Notes under the pieces: model-generated
Database searches by the model: none
Told to the model about the DNA's origin: nothing
Seen by the model: the letters and a program-made list of their open reading frames with translations, nothing else
Shown here: positions 27,752 to 35,870 of the stretch, piece after piece
How positions within the stretch are numbered: position 1 is the stretch's first letter
How the letters are laid out: each line of letters begins with the position of its first letter
Position numbers and translations under genes: made by a program
Assembly: GCA_036496285.1 (NCBI GenBank)
Contig: DASXLI010000109.1
Coordinates: 16,986-80,985 of the forward strand
Source: DP-19 sp036496285
GTDB lineage: Bacteria > Desulfobacterota > Binatia > UTPRO1
DNA length: 64,000 nt
Direction of reading: 5' to 3'

Positions 27752-28582
27752 CTAGTCCTTGATCGGCAGCCACTTGCCGTCCGCGAAGACGGTGTAGGTC
27801 GGGTACGAGCCGATCACGCTCAGGTGGCTGACGAGCCCCGCGCCGCCGTCGAGCAGCACGTGGAGCATGGCGCCCGGCGGCTCCTCCGTGACGGTGAGCC
27901 GCGTCTGCGGCGGCAGGTCGAGGCCGAGCTGGTGGGCGGTGGACGGACACACGCTCGCGACGGTGCCCGCGAAGCGCCGGAGCATGGGCCGGTGCAGATG
28001 GCCGCTCGCGACACGCTCCACCTGCGGATGACGCCGCACGATCGCAGCGAGCGCGCCGATCCCCTCGAGACCCATCGTCTCGTCCATGACGGTCAAGCCG
28101 CTCACGAACGGCGGATGATGCATGAGGATCATCGTCGGCACGGACGGCGCGGCGGAGAGCTGTGCGTCGAGCCACGCGAGGCGCTGCGCGCAGAGCCGCC
28201 CCGCCGCCGACTGCGGCACGAGCGTGTCGAGCGCGACCAGGCGGATCGGCAGATCCTCCACGACGTACTGCAGGAAGTCGCCCGCGCGCGGCAGGTAGCC
28301 GTCGCGCGCGAACACCGCGCGCAGTGCGGCGCGGTCGTCGTGGTTGCCTGGGATCACGTAGAGGGGCATCGCGAGGCCGGCGAGGATCTCGCGCGCGCGC
28401 TCGTACTCCTCGCGGAGCCCGTGGTCGACGATGTCGCCCGTGTGCAGGACGACGTCGGGGCGCGGGTCGAGGCCGTTCAGATGCGCGACGGCGCGCGCGA
28501 GATGCTCGCTCGTGTGGAACGCTCGGTCGATCAGACGCCCCGGCAGGCTGACGTGGCTGTCCGAGATCTGGGCGATGAGCAC
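27752..28582 (-). CDS. CpdA-like calcineurin-type phosphodiesterase
   Basis: 276 residues. All metallophosphoesterase motifs are present: QISDSH at the N-terminus, TGDIVD, GNHDD, HHPP and GHLHRP. The class-III cyclic nucleotide phosphodiesterase family (CpdA, Rv0805) has this exact order and size. Hydrolysis of cAMP or another phosphoester is likely; the in vivo substrate is unproven. The GTG at 28582 begins VLIAQISDS, the standard family start. A TTG two codons upstream is an alternative. Divergent from the MaoC-like gene with 82 bases between. Confidence 0.88.
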   Translation of the reverse strand: MLIAQISDSHVSLPGRLIDRAFHTSEHLARAVAHLNGLDPRPDVVLHTGDIVDHGLREEYERAREILAGLAMPLYVIPGNHDDRAALRAVFARDGYLPRAGDFLQYVVEDLPIRLVALDTLVPQSAAGRLCAQRLAWLDAQLSAAPSVPTMILMHHPPFVSGLTVMDETMGLEGIGALAAIVRRHPQVERVASGHLHRPMLRRFAGTVASVCPSTAHQLGLDLPPQTRLTVTEEPPGAMLHVLLDGGAGLVSHLSVIGSYPTYTVFADGKWLPIKD

Positions 28583-28664
28583 CTCCAAACGATAGCACCA
28601 TACCGTACCGCCGAACGAGCCGTTTCCGTAGACCCTCCGGTAGAGGTGTGAGACAATTCCGGCC

Positions 28665-29090
28665 TTGAGCGAGTACCCGCTGAAGGCCTTCGAGACGTTC
28701 CAGGTCGGCGACAGCGCGGAGGTCACGAGGACGCTGGACGACGCGGCGGTCGCCGCCTTCGCCGAGGTGAGCGGCGACCGGCATCCGGCCCACCTCGACG
28801 ACGCCTACGCGGCTACCACCCGCTACGGCCGCCGGGTGGCACACGGGATGCTCACCGCGAGCCTCATCTCCGCCGCGCTCGCGCGGCTCCTCGGGCGTCC
28901 TGGCGCGATCTCGGTCGAGCAGACGCTGCGCTTCCTGCGTCCCGTCCACGTCGGCGACACGATCACCGCGCGCGCCGAGGTCGTCGAGATCGGCGCGGCG
29001 CAGCGCCGGATGCGCTGTCGTACGACGTGTCGCAACCAGCGAGGCGAGCTGGTGATCAGCGGCGAAGCGATCGAGCAGAAGGACGTGTAG
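28665..29090 (+). CDS. MaoC-like (R)-specific enoyl-CoA hydratase
   Basis: 141 residues of a single hotdog domain. The hydratase-2 motif is FAEVSGDRHPAHLD (Asp and His catalytic pair, about residues 36-41), followed by RVAHGMLTASLIS. Such enzymes hydrate enoyl-CoA to (R)-3-hydroxyacyl-CoA, for example linking fatty acid oxidation to polyester or other lipid synthesis. TTG at 28665 starts the frame. A GACAAT hexamer at 28652-28657 resembles a -10 box only 7 bases before it. Confidence 0.87.
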   Translation: MSEYPLKAFETFQVGDSAEVTRTLDDAAVAAFAEVSGDRHPAHLDDAYAATTRYGRRVAHGMLTASLISAALARLLGRPGAISVEQTLRFLRPVHVGDTITARAEVVEIGAAQRRMRCRTTCRNQRGELVISGEAIEQKDV

Positions 29091-29176
29091 CGCGTCCCCG
29101 ATTGCCTTCTCGGGCGCCTGCGCCAGAATGTCTCCTCGCGGGACAGTCTCAACAGGGTCAAACAGGAGGAGTCGAC

Positions 29177-30682
29177 ATGAGTAGAGAAGTCCGTGTGCGT
29201 CCGTGGCAGCTCGCGTTGCTGAGCATCGCGGGCGGCGCCGTGGGCGCCTTGATCTTCGCTGTCGTGATGCCGGCCCGTCTCGAGTCGCAGATGGATCTCG
29301 GCATTCCCTCCTTCGCCCCCCTGGCGCAGCAGGTGATGCCGGCGGTGGTCAACATCAACACCACGAAGACGGTGTCGGCCGGGCCGCACCGGCCGAATCC
29401 GCACGGCCAGGATCCTTTCGAGCAGTTCTTCGGCGAGGATTTCTGGGAGCGGTTCGGCGGACGGCGCGGGCCGCAGAAGCAGCGCAGCCTCGGCTCCGGC
29501 TTCGTGATCGACAACTCCGGCTACATCGTCACCAACCGCCACGTCGTGAACGGCGCCGACGACATCGACGTCCAGTTCTCCAACGGCAAGTCCTACAAGG
29601 CCAAGCTCATCGGCGAAGACGTGAAGACCGACGTCGCGCTGCTCAAGATCAAGCCCGAGGGCAAGCTGCCGACGGTTCCGCTCGGGGACTCGTCGAAGCT
29701 GCAGATCGGCGACTGGGTGATCGCGGTCGGCAACCCGTTCGGCCTCGAGCACACCGTCACCGCCGGCATCGTCTCCGCGCGCGACCGAGTGATCGGCGCC
29801 GGCCCGTACGACGATTTCATCCAGACCGACGCGTCGATCAATCCCGGCAACTCCGGCGGGCCGCTCTTCGATCAGCACGGCAAGGTGATCGGCATCGCGA
29901 CGGCGATCTTCAGTCAGAGCGGCGGCAACATCGGCATCGGCTTCGCCACGCCGATCAACCTCGCGCGCAGTGTCGTCGAGCAGCTGCGCACGAGCGGCAA
30001 GGTCGTCCGCGGGTGGCTCGGCGTCAGCATCCAGCCGCTCGGCCAGGAGCTGCGCCAGGCGCTGAACCTCGGCGATCTCGAGGGCGCGCTGGTCGCCGAC
30101 GTGCAGCGCAACAGCCCCGCCGAGAAGGGCGGCTTGAAGCGCGGCGACGTCGTCGTGGCGCTGAACGGCAAGCCCGTCGCCGAGCCGGGAGCGCTGAGCC
30201 GCGAGATCGCGATGATGAAGCCCGGCACGGACGTCGAGCTCCGCGTCATCCGCGACAGCAAGGAGCGCACGCTCACGGTACGGATCGGGCAGCTCCCGGA
30301 GGACAAGCGGCAGGGCACCGACGAGGACGAGGACGAGGAGATGGGCGAGGCGCCGGGCGAGCCCGAGCACGGTGGCGGCGGTGGCGAGACGGCGCTGCAC
30401 GACATGGGGCTCGCGCTCGAGACCTTGAACGACGCCGGCCGCCGGCAGCTCCACCTGGCGCACGAGGTGGTGGGCGCGGTCGTCACCGGCGTCGCAAGCG
30501 GCAGCCCGGCCGACGACGCCGGCCTCCGCCCGGGCGACGTGATCCTGCAGGTCGATCGCCGCGACGTCTCCACCGCCGCGGCCGCCTCGAAGGCCATCCT
30601 CGGCGCCGAGCCGCCGATCCTGCTCCTCGTGAAACGGGGAGAGGCGACGGTCTTCATCACCCTGAGCCCGGCCCGCGGATAG
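29177..30682 (+). CDS. degP: Periplasmic serine protease Do (DegP/HtrA family)
   Basis: 501 residues. An N-terminal hydrophobic signal/anchor lies at about 12-33. The trypsin-like domain has triad His122 (TNRHVV), Asp152 (KTDVALL) and Ser226 (GNSGGP). Two PDZ domains follow (about 290-380 and 415-495), separated by a very acidic linker (TDEDEDEE) and a Gly run. DegP degrades or refolds damaged envelope proteins. The ATG is preceded by AGGAGGA at good spacing. Single-gene unit, convergent with the MBL gene. Confidence 0.95.
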   Translation: MSREVRVRPWQLALLSIAGGAVGALIFAVVMPARLESQMDLGIPSFAPLAQQVMPAVVNINTTKTVSAGPHRPNPHGQDPFEQFFGEDFWERFGGRRGPQKQRSLGSGFVIDNSGYIVTNRHVVNGADDIDVQFSNGKSYKAKLIGEDVKTDVALLKIKPEGKLPTVPLGDSSKLQIGDWVIAVGNPFGLEHTVTAGIVSARDRVIGAGPYDDFIQTDASINPGNSGGPLFDQHGKVIGIATAIFSQSGGNIGIGFATPINLARSVVEQLRTSGKVVRGWLGVSIQPLGQELRQALNLGDLEGALVADVQRNSPAEKGGLKRGDVVVALNGKPVAEPGALSREIAMMKPGTDVELRVIRDSKERTLTVRIGQLPEDKRQGTDEDEDEEMGEAPGEPEHGGGGGETALHDMGLALETLNDAGRRQLHLAHEVVGAVVTGVASGSPADDAGLRPGDVILQVDRRDVSTAAAASKAILGAEPPILLLVKRGEATVFITLSPARG

Positions 30683-30712
30683 CCGATAGTCCGCTCGCGG
30701 ATCCGCCTCCGT

Positions 30713-30725
30713 GCCGCTCAGCGGC
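30713..30725. repeat. Inverted repeat between convergent genes
   Basis: GCCGCT-C-AGCGGC lies in the 67-base gap between degP and the convergent MBL gene, next to the palindrome GCGGATCCGC at 30697-30706. Either could form a GC stem ending transcripts from both sides. No T-run is present on either strand, so terminator function is uncertain. Confidence 0.25.
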
Positions 30726-30749
30726 GCGGGGGCGGCGCGGGCGCGGGCG

Positions 30750-31502
30750 CTAGCGCGCCGGCATCAGGGATTCGGTGACCGACTTGAGCGCCGCGCTCGT
30801 GCTCGCCGCCTGGCGATACGCGCGATAGTACGGCGCGAGGTTTCCCGCCACCACCGCACCGTGGCCCGGCGCCAGCATCGTCGGACCAGCGGCCTCGATG
30901 CGGTCGAGCGCGCGCTGCAGCGGCACCTCGGGCGGCGTCCCGTAGAAGGTCCGGTAGAGCTGCACCGAGAGCGCGGAGCGGTCGTCGCGTGTCACGGCCT
31001 CGCCCTGGCCGGGCTGCAGGAACAGATCGCCCGTGAACGCGATGTTGGTGCGCTCCTCGACGACGATGATGCCGTCCCATGCGTGCACGTACGGCGCCTC
31101 GAGAACGCGCAGGGTCCAGTTGCCGGCCGATACCACCTCGCCGTCGCCCAGCCCGCGCACCGGACGGAGCGCGACGTCTGCGAGCGAGGCCATGGTGGCG
31201 CGCATGGACGCGAGCGTCACGGCCCGCGGCGCGTGCTCGAGATACTCGTTCAGCGCCCCGCACTCGTCGGACTCGAAATGCAGCACGACGATCCCGCGCA
31301 GCGTGGTCGGATCGAGCACGGTGCCGATCGCGCTCCACGTGTCGTCGAACGAGGCGCGCATGCCGGTCGAGACGAGCACGGGCTCGTCGCCGTCGAGCAG
31401 GTACTGATTGATCGAGCTACGCCAGGGCTCGTGGTAGGCGCTGATGCGGTAGACGCCCGAGACGATTTCGGCGACGGATGCGCGCTGGGTTGGACTCTTC
31501 AT
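30750..31502 (-). CDS. MBL-fold protein with flavodiiron-type metal site
   Basis: 250 residues. Instead of the usual HxHxDH it has HFESDE (H-x-E-x-D), the metal-binding pattern of the flavodiiron (FprA/ODP) subgroup. The further ligands are His in YVHAWDG, Asp in AFTGDLF and His in APGHGAV. No flavodoxin domain follows, so it would need an external electron donor if it reduces O2 or NO. Stand-alone ODP-type proteins also act as oxygen sensors. The function is open. ATG at 31502. Monocistronic on the minus strand. Confidence 0.8.
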   Translation of the reverse strand: MKSPTQRASVAEIVSGVYRISAYHEPWRSSINQYLLDGDEPVLVSTGMRASFDDTWSAIGTVLDPTTLRGIVVLHFESDECGALNEYLEHAPRAVTLASMRATMASLADVALRPVRGLGDGEVVSAGNWTLRVLEAPYVHAWDGIIVVEERTNIAFTGDLFLQPGQGEAVTRDDRSALSVQLYRTFYGTPPEVPLQRALDRIEAAGPTMLAPGHGAVVAGNLAPYYRAYRQAASTSAALKSVTESLMPAR

Positions 31503-31540
31503 GTGCCCGAAACGCTAGCATCGCGGGCCCGCAGCGGGAA

Positions 31541-31954
31541 TCAGCGATTTTTGTCCTGCCCGCCGGCCTCGATGTACTGCTCGCCGCGATGCACGGCCTC
31601 GATCGCGGCGACGAGGTCGCTCGGGCGCGCGTCCTTCACGACGTAGCCGCTCGCGCCCGCTTCGAGCGCCCCCTTCACGTAGGCCTGGTCGCGGTGCATG
31701 GTGAGCGCGAGGACGCGCGTCGCCGGCATCTCCGTCCGGATCACGCGCGTCGCCTCGATGCCGCTCATCTTCGGCAGCGACAGATCCATGAGGACGATGT
31801 CGGGCTGCAGATTGCAGACGCGCGCCACGGCCTCTTCGCCGCTCGCCGCCTCGCCGACGATGATCACGCCGATCATCGAGCTCAGGATGCGCTTCAGGCC
31901 CTCGCGCACCAGCGGGTGGTCGTCGACGAGGAACAGGCGGATGGCCGTGCTCAT
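31541..31954 (-). CDS. Stand-alone response regulator receiver domain
   Basis: 137 residues. Acidic pair Asp11-Asp12, phospho-acceptor Asp57 in IVLMDLSLP, Thr in ALTMHRD and Lys in YVVKDA. The sequence is of the NarL/DegU receiver type but ends after helix 5 (VHRGEQYIEAGG), without the LuxR HTH that this type normally carries. No frameshifted HTH remnant is visible in the short gap downstream. It may be a phosphate sink or act by protein contact. ATG at 31954 chosen; an ATG six codons upstream (31972) is possible. Confidence 0.85.
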   Translation of the reverse strand: MSTAIRLFLVDDHPLVREGLKRILSSMIGVIIVGEAASGEEAVARVCNLQPDIVLMDLSLPKMSGIEATRVIRTEMPATRVLALTMHRDQAYVKGALEAGASGYVVKDARPSDLVAAIEAVHRGEQYIEAGGQDKNR

Positions 31955-32098
31955 ACGCGCTCGAGCTTCCATTGCGGTTGGCTTCTACCGAACCACGAGG
32001 GGGTCGTGGCACCCCACCTTCTAGTGCAGCCGCACGCTTCGCGCCAGCGCCCAATTCGGCAAGGCCGCATGTGATGTGCTAACACGCCGTCGACCGGA

Positions 32099-33541
32099 AT
32101 GACTCGGGCTCCCGAACGCACCGTCTCCGCCCTGCTCACGACGGCGGCAATCGAGGCCGCGCGGCGCGTTCTCGTCGAGGACGAGCATCTCTCGCTCACG
32201 GGCGCCGAGCTCGCCGCGCGGGTGGCGGGCGCCGCCGCACGCCTCGCGGAGGCGGGCATCGGCGCGGGCGACCGGGTCGCGCTCTGGCTCGCCAACTCGG
32301 TCGGCTTCGTCGAGGCATTCCTCGGTGTCCTCGCCTGCGGTGCTGACGCGTTCGTGCTCGCGCCGGTCGCGCCGCCCGCAGAGGTGCAACGCGCGCTCCA
32401 CGCGACGACGACGCGCGCGCTCGTCGGCACGGGCAACGTCGCCGCGGTCGCGCCGCCCGGCGTCGCGGCGCTCGCCAGCGGCGTCGACGGGCTCGCGATC
32501 GGCCGCGCGCTCCCCGCGGGCGCCGGCCCGCGGGCGCCGCAGCCGACCGACCCTGCCTTCGTCGCCTACTCCTCGGGCACGACGGGGCACGCCCACCTCG
32601 TCGTTCGCACCCAGGAGAACCTCTGGTGGGAGGCCGAGAACATCGCCGCGACGAGCGGGCTCGGGCCGGGCGACGCGATCCTCGGCGTCGTCCCGCTGTC
32701 GCACTCGTACGGCCTCGGCAACGCGCTGCTCACGAGCCTCCGCACCGGCGCGCGCCTGGTCTTGCGGCCGCGCTTCCTCCGCCGACAGACGCTCGACGTG
32801 CTCGCGAGCGGGACGATCACGATGTTCCCGACCGTGCCGTTCATGGCGCGCATGCTGGCGACGACCGACCCGCGGCGCCGCTGGGATCTCTCGTCGCTAC
32901 GCCTCTGCTTCAGCGCCGGCGCGCCGCTCACGCGCGACGTCTACGACACCTTCCTCGCCCGCTTCGCGATCCCGATCCGCCAGCTCTACGGTCTCACCGA
33001 GGCGGGCGATGTCGCCCTCAACATGGCGCCGGCCGCGGAGGTCGACCCGGTGAGCGTCGGCCGTCCCCTCGCCAACGTGGCGGTGACGATCGAGGACGCA
33101 CGCGGCGTCGAGCTCGCGCCCGGGGACGTCGGCGAGATCGTCGTGCGCAGCGCCTCGGCCACGGGTGGCGCCACGCAGTCGCTCCACACCCATGATCAGG
33201 GACGCTGGACGGAGCGCGGCGACCTCGTCATCACGGGCCGCACGAGCCTCTTCATCAACAGCGCCGGCAACAAGGTGAACCCGACGGAGGTGGAGGCGGC
33301 GCTGCGCATCCATCCCGCCGTCGCCGACGTGGCGGTGTTCGGCGTCGCCGCACCGCACGGCGACCAGCACGTGCACGCGGTCGTGGTGCCACGTGCGCCG
33401 TGCACCGCCGACGCGCTGCGCGTCCACTGCGGCACGCTACTCGCGAGCTACAAGGTGCCGCGCGTCGTGACCTTCCGGGACAGCCTGCCGCGCTCGCCGC
33501 TCGGCAAGGTGCTGATCGGCCGCCTCCTCGCCGAAGCCTGA
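32099..33541 (+). CDS. Acyl/aryl-AMP ligase (adenylating enzyme of pigment-type cluster)
   Basis: 480 residues of the ANL superfamily. The P-loop-like motif is AYSSGTTGHAHLV (the usual Lys is absent), then LYGLTEAG, GDLVITGR and the catalytic Lys in SPLGKVLIG near the C-terminus. In aryl-polyene clusters such an enzyme activates an aromatic acid starter and loads it on the ACP. That role here is inferred from position at the head of the ketosynthase block. ATG at 32099. First gene of a plus-strand run of nine overlapping or closely spaced genes to 41372. Confidence 0.85.
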   Translation: MTRAPERTVSALLTTAAIEAARRVLVEDEHLSLTGAELAARVAGAAARLAEAGIGAGDRVALWLANSVGFVEAFLGVLACGADAFVLAPVAPPAEVQRALHATTTRALVGTGNVAAVAPPGVAALASGVDGLAIGRALPAGAGPRAPQPTDPAFVAYSSGTTGHAHLVVRTQENLWWEAENIAATSGLGPGDAILGVVPLSHSYGLGNALLTSLRTGARLVLRPRFLRRQTLDVLASGTITMFPTVPFMARMLATTDPRRRWDLSSLRLCFSAGAPLTRDVYDTFLARFAIPIRQLYGLTEAGDVALNMAPAAEVDPVSVGRPLANVAVTIEDARGVELAPGDVGEIVVRSASATGGATQSLHTHDQGRWTERGDLVITGRTSLFINSAGNKVNPTEVEAALRIHPAVADVAVFGVAAPHGDQHVHAVVVPRAPCTADALRVHCGTLLASYKVPRVVTFRDSLPRSPLGKVLIGRLLAEA

Positions 33542-33596
33542 GCGGCGCCGCGCCGCGGTTTGACACCACGGGCGGCGCATTGTTTATCGGGGCGAC

Positions 33597-34388
33597 GTGG
33601 GCGCGCCAGCAGCGGATCGCACCGCCCGCCCGATCTTCGCAGCCGACGCGCTGGCGGGACGGCGGGCGCTCGTCACCGGTGGCACCCGCGGCATCGGGCG
33701 CGCGATCGCGCTCGCGCTGGCCCGCGCGGGCGCCGTGGTCACGGTAACGTGGGCGGCGCGCGAGAACGACGCCGAGGAGGCCGCGCGGGCCCTGGCGGCG
33801 TGCGGCGAGGGACACGGGGTACGACGCTGTGACGTGCGCGACCGGCAGGCGGTCGCGAAGCTGTTCGGAGACCTGAAGGAGGCTGGAGGAATCGACGTGC
33901 TGATCAACAACGCCGCCATCACCCGCGACGCGCACCTCATGCTGCTCGCCGACGACGCGTGGGACGACGTCGTGAGCACCAACCTCACCGGCCCTTTCGT
34001 CTGCACGCGCGCCGCGCTGCGCGGCATGATCGCCAAGCGCTGGGGGCGGATCGTGAACGTCATCTCGCCCGCGGCGCTCGCGGGCAAGGCCGGCGCCGCC
34101 AACTACGCCGCGTCGAAGGGCGGCCTCCTGAGCCTGACGCGCTCGCTGGCGCGCGAGGTCGCGCGCTTCGGCATCACGGTGAACGCCGTCTGCCCGGGAA
34201 TCGTCGAGACCCCCATGCTCGAGGGCCTGCCCGAGCACGTCCGCGCGGCGATGATCGCGCAGATCCCGCTCGAACGCACCGGGCGCCCCGACGAGATCGC
34301 CGACGCCGTGCTGTTTCTCAGCTCCGGCGCCTCGTCCTATATTACGGGGGCGATGCTCGCCGTCGACGGCGGGCTGGTGATGGCATGA
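33597..34388 (+). CDS. 3-oxoacyl-ACP reductase (FabG-type SDR)
   Basis: 263 residues. NADP-binding GGTRGIGR (about residues 33-40), NNAA, catalytic Ser in NVISPAA and the YAASK Tyr/Lys pair (about residues 175-179), then PGIVETPM. It reduces the beta-keto group after each condensation. The N-terminal 20 residues before the Rossmann fold are a slight extension. GTG start at 33597. Its stop overlaps the ACP start (ATGA). Confidence 0.9.
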   Translation: MGAPAADRTARPIFAADALAGRRALVTGGTRGIGRAIALALARAGAVVTVTWAARENDAEEAARALAACGEGHGVRRCDVRDRQAVAKLFGDLKEAGGIDVLINNAAITRDAHLMLLADDAWDDVVSTNLTGPFVCTRAALRGMIAKRWGRIVNVISPAALAGKAGAANYAASKGGLLSLTRSLAREVARFGITVNAVCPGIVETPMLEGLPEHVRAAMIAQIPLERTGRPDEIADAVLFLSSGASSYITGAMLAVDGGLVMA

Positions 34389-34654
34389 CCGACACCCAGG
34401 ACCTGAAGCAGCGGCTGAAGGAGCTCTTGATCACCGGGCTCCGGCTGCAGGATGTCGCGCCCGCGGGCATCGCGGACGACCAGCCGATCTTCGTCGAGGG
34501 CCTCGGCCTCGACTCGATCGACGCCCTCGAGCTCGTCGTGCTGATCGAGGAGCACTTCGGCATCGCCATCCCCGACGAGGAGGTCGGGAAGAAGGCCTTC
34601 GCGTCGATCAACGCGCTCGCCGAGTTCATCGCGGCCGAGCAGAGCCGTGCCTAG
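34385..34654 (+). CDS. Acyl carrier protein
   Basis: 89 residues, acidic. The phosphopantetheine attachment site is GLDSIDALEL with Ser around residue 46. It carries the growing chain between the ligase, ketosynthase pair, reductase and dehydratase encoded around it. The start overlaps the reductase stop and the end overlaps the ketosynthase start by 8 bases, so stoichiometric co-translation is likely. It is distinct from the second carrier protein at 50282-50569. Confidence 0.92.
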   Translation: MTDTQDLKQRLKELLITGLRLQDVAPAGIADDQPIFVEGLGLDSIDALELVVLIEEHFGIAIPDEEVGKKAFASINALAEFIAAEQSRA

Positions 34655-35870
34655 CGGTCCGCAGGTCGTCGTCACCGGTCTCGGCACGGTGAATGCGCTC
34701 GCCGGGTCGGTTCACGAGTTCGCGACCGCGCTGCGCGCCGGCACCTGCGCCATCGGGCCGGTGACCGTCTTCGACACGACCGGCTACCGGAGCCGCATCG
34801 CGGCCGAGGTGCCGCACGAGCTGGCCGAGGCACCGTCGGGCCCGGGCGCCGCGCTCCGCCGCCGTCTGTCGCGCTCCGACGTCTTCGCGCTCCGCGCCGC
34901 CGCCGAGGCGCTCGCCGACGCGGGCCTTCCCGGCGACGTCGCGCCCGAGCGCATCGGTCTGGCGCTCGGTGGCACGACCGGTGGCATGCTGCGCGGCGAG
35001 GCGTCGCTGCGCGCGCGCATCCAGGGTACGCGCGACCGCTACCCCTCCGCCGCCGTCGTCGGCGCGCCGATCTCGGCGAGCGCCGACGTGCTCGCCGACG
35101 CCTTCGACGTCGCCGGCCCGCGCCTCTCGCTCAGCACTGCCTGCTCGTCGAGCGCCAACGCGCTCGGCGCGGCGCTCGACTGGATCGCGCTCGGCCGCGC
35201 CGACGTCGTCGTGGCCGGCGGCACCGAGTCGCTCTGCCGCATGACCTTCGCGGGTTTCAACGCGCTGCACGCGCTGTCCCTCGAGCCGTGCCGCCCGTTC
35301 GACCGCGGGCGGAGCGGCCTCTCGCTCGGCGAGGGCGCGGCGATCCTCGTCGTCGAATCGGCGGAGCACGCGGCGCGCCGCGGCGCGCGCGCGCACGCGG
35401 AGCTGCTCGCGTACGGCAACAGCGCCGACGCCCATCATCTCACCGCGCCGCATCCCGAGGGCACCGGTGCGATCCTCGCGATGCGGCGGGCGCTGGAGCG
35501 CGCCGGCCTCGAGCCCGACGCCATCGACTACATCAACGCCCACGGCACCGGCACGCCGCTGAACGACGCGGTCGAGGCGGCCGCGATCGCCGCCGTCTTC
35601 GGGGATGCCGCGCCGCACCTCGCGGTCAGCTCGACGAAGGGCGCCGTCGGCCACACGCTCGGCGCCGCGGGCGCGATCGAGGCGCTGGCGACGATCCTCG
35701 CGCTACGCGACGGCTTCCTGCCGCCCACCGTCAACCTCGACGATCCCGATCCCGCGTGCCTCCTCGATCTCGTGCCGCGCACGAGCCGTCCGGCCGCGCT
35801 GCGCTACGCGCTCTCCAATTCGTACGGCTTCGGCGGCAACAACACCTCGGTGGTGCTCGGACATGCGTGA
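34647..35870 (+). CDS. Beta-ketoacyl-ACP synthase (FabF-like ketosynthase)
   Basis: 407 residues. The Cys-His-His triad is complete: Cys166 in STACSSS, His in NAHGTGTPLND and His in GAVGHTLGAAG. The glycine-rich end SYGFGGNNTSVVL is canonical. It should form a heterodimer with the next gene product, as ketosynthase/chain-length-factor pairs do in aryl-polyene and type II polyketide systems. GTG start at 34647, inside the ACP 3' end. Confidence 0.92.
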   Translation: MPSGPQVVVTGLGTVNALAGSVHEFATALRAGTCAIGPVTVFDTTGYRSRIAAEVPHELAEAPSGPGAALRRRLSRSDVFALRAAAEALADAGLPGDVAPERIGLALGGTTGGMLRGEASLRARIQGTRDRYPSAAVVGAPISASADVLADAFDVAGPRLSLSTACSSSANALGAALDWIALGRADVVVAGGTESLCRMTFAGFNALHALSLEPCRPFDRGRSGLSLGEGAAILVVESAEHAARRGARAHAELLAYGNSADAHHLTAPHPEGTGAILAMRRALERAGLEPDAIDYINAHGTGTPLNDAVEAAAIAAVFGDAAPHLAVSSTKGAVGHTLGAAGAIEALATILALRDGFLPPTVNLDDPDPACLLDLVPRTSRPAALRYALSNSYGFGGNNTSVVLGHA

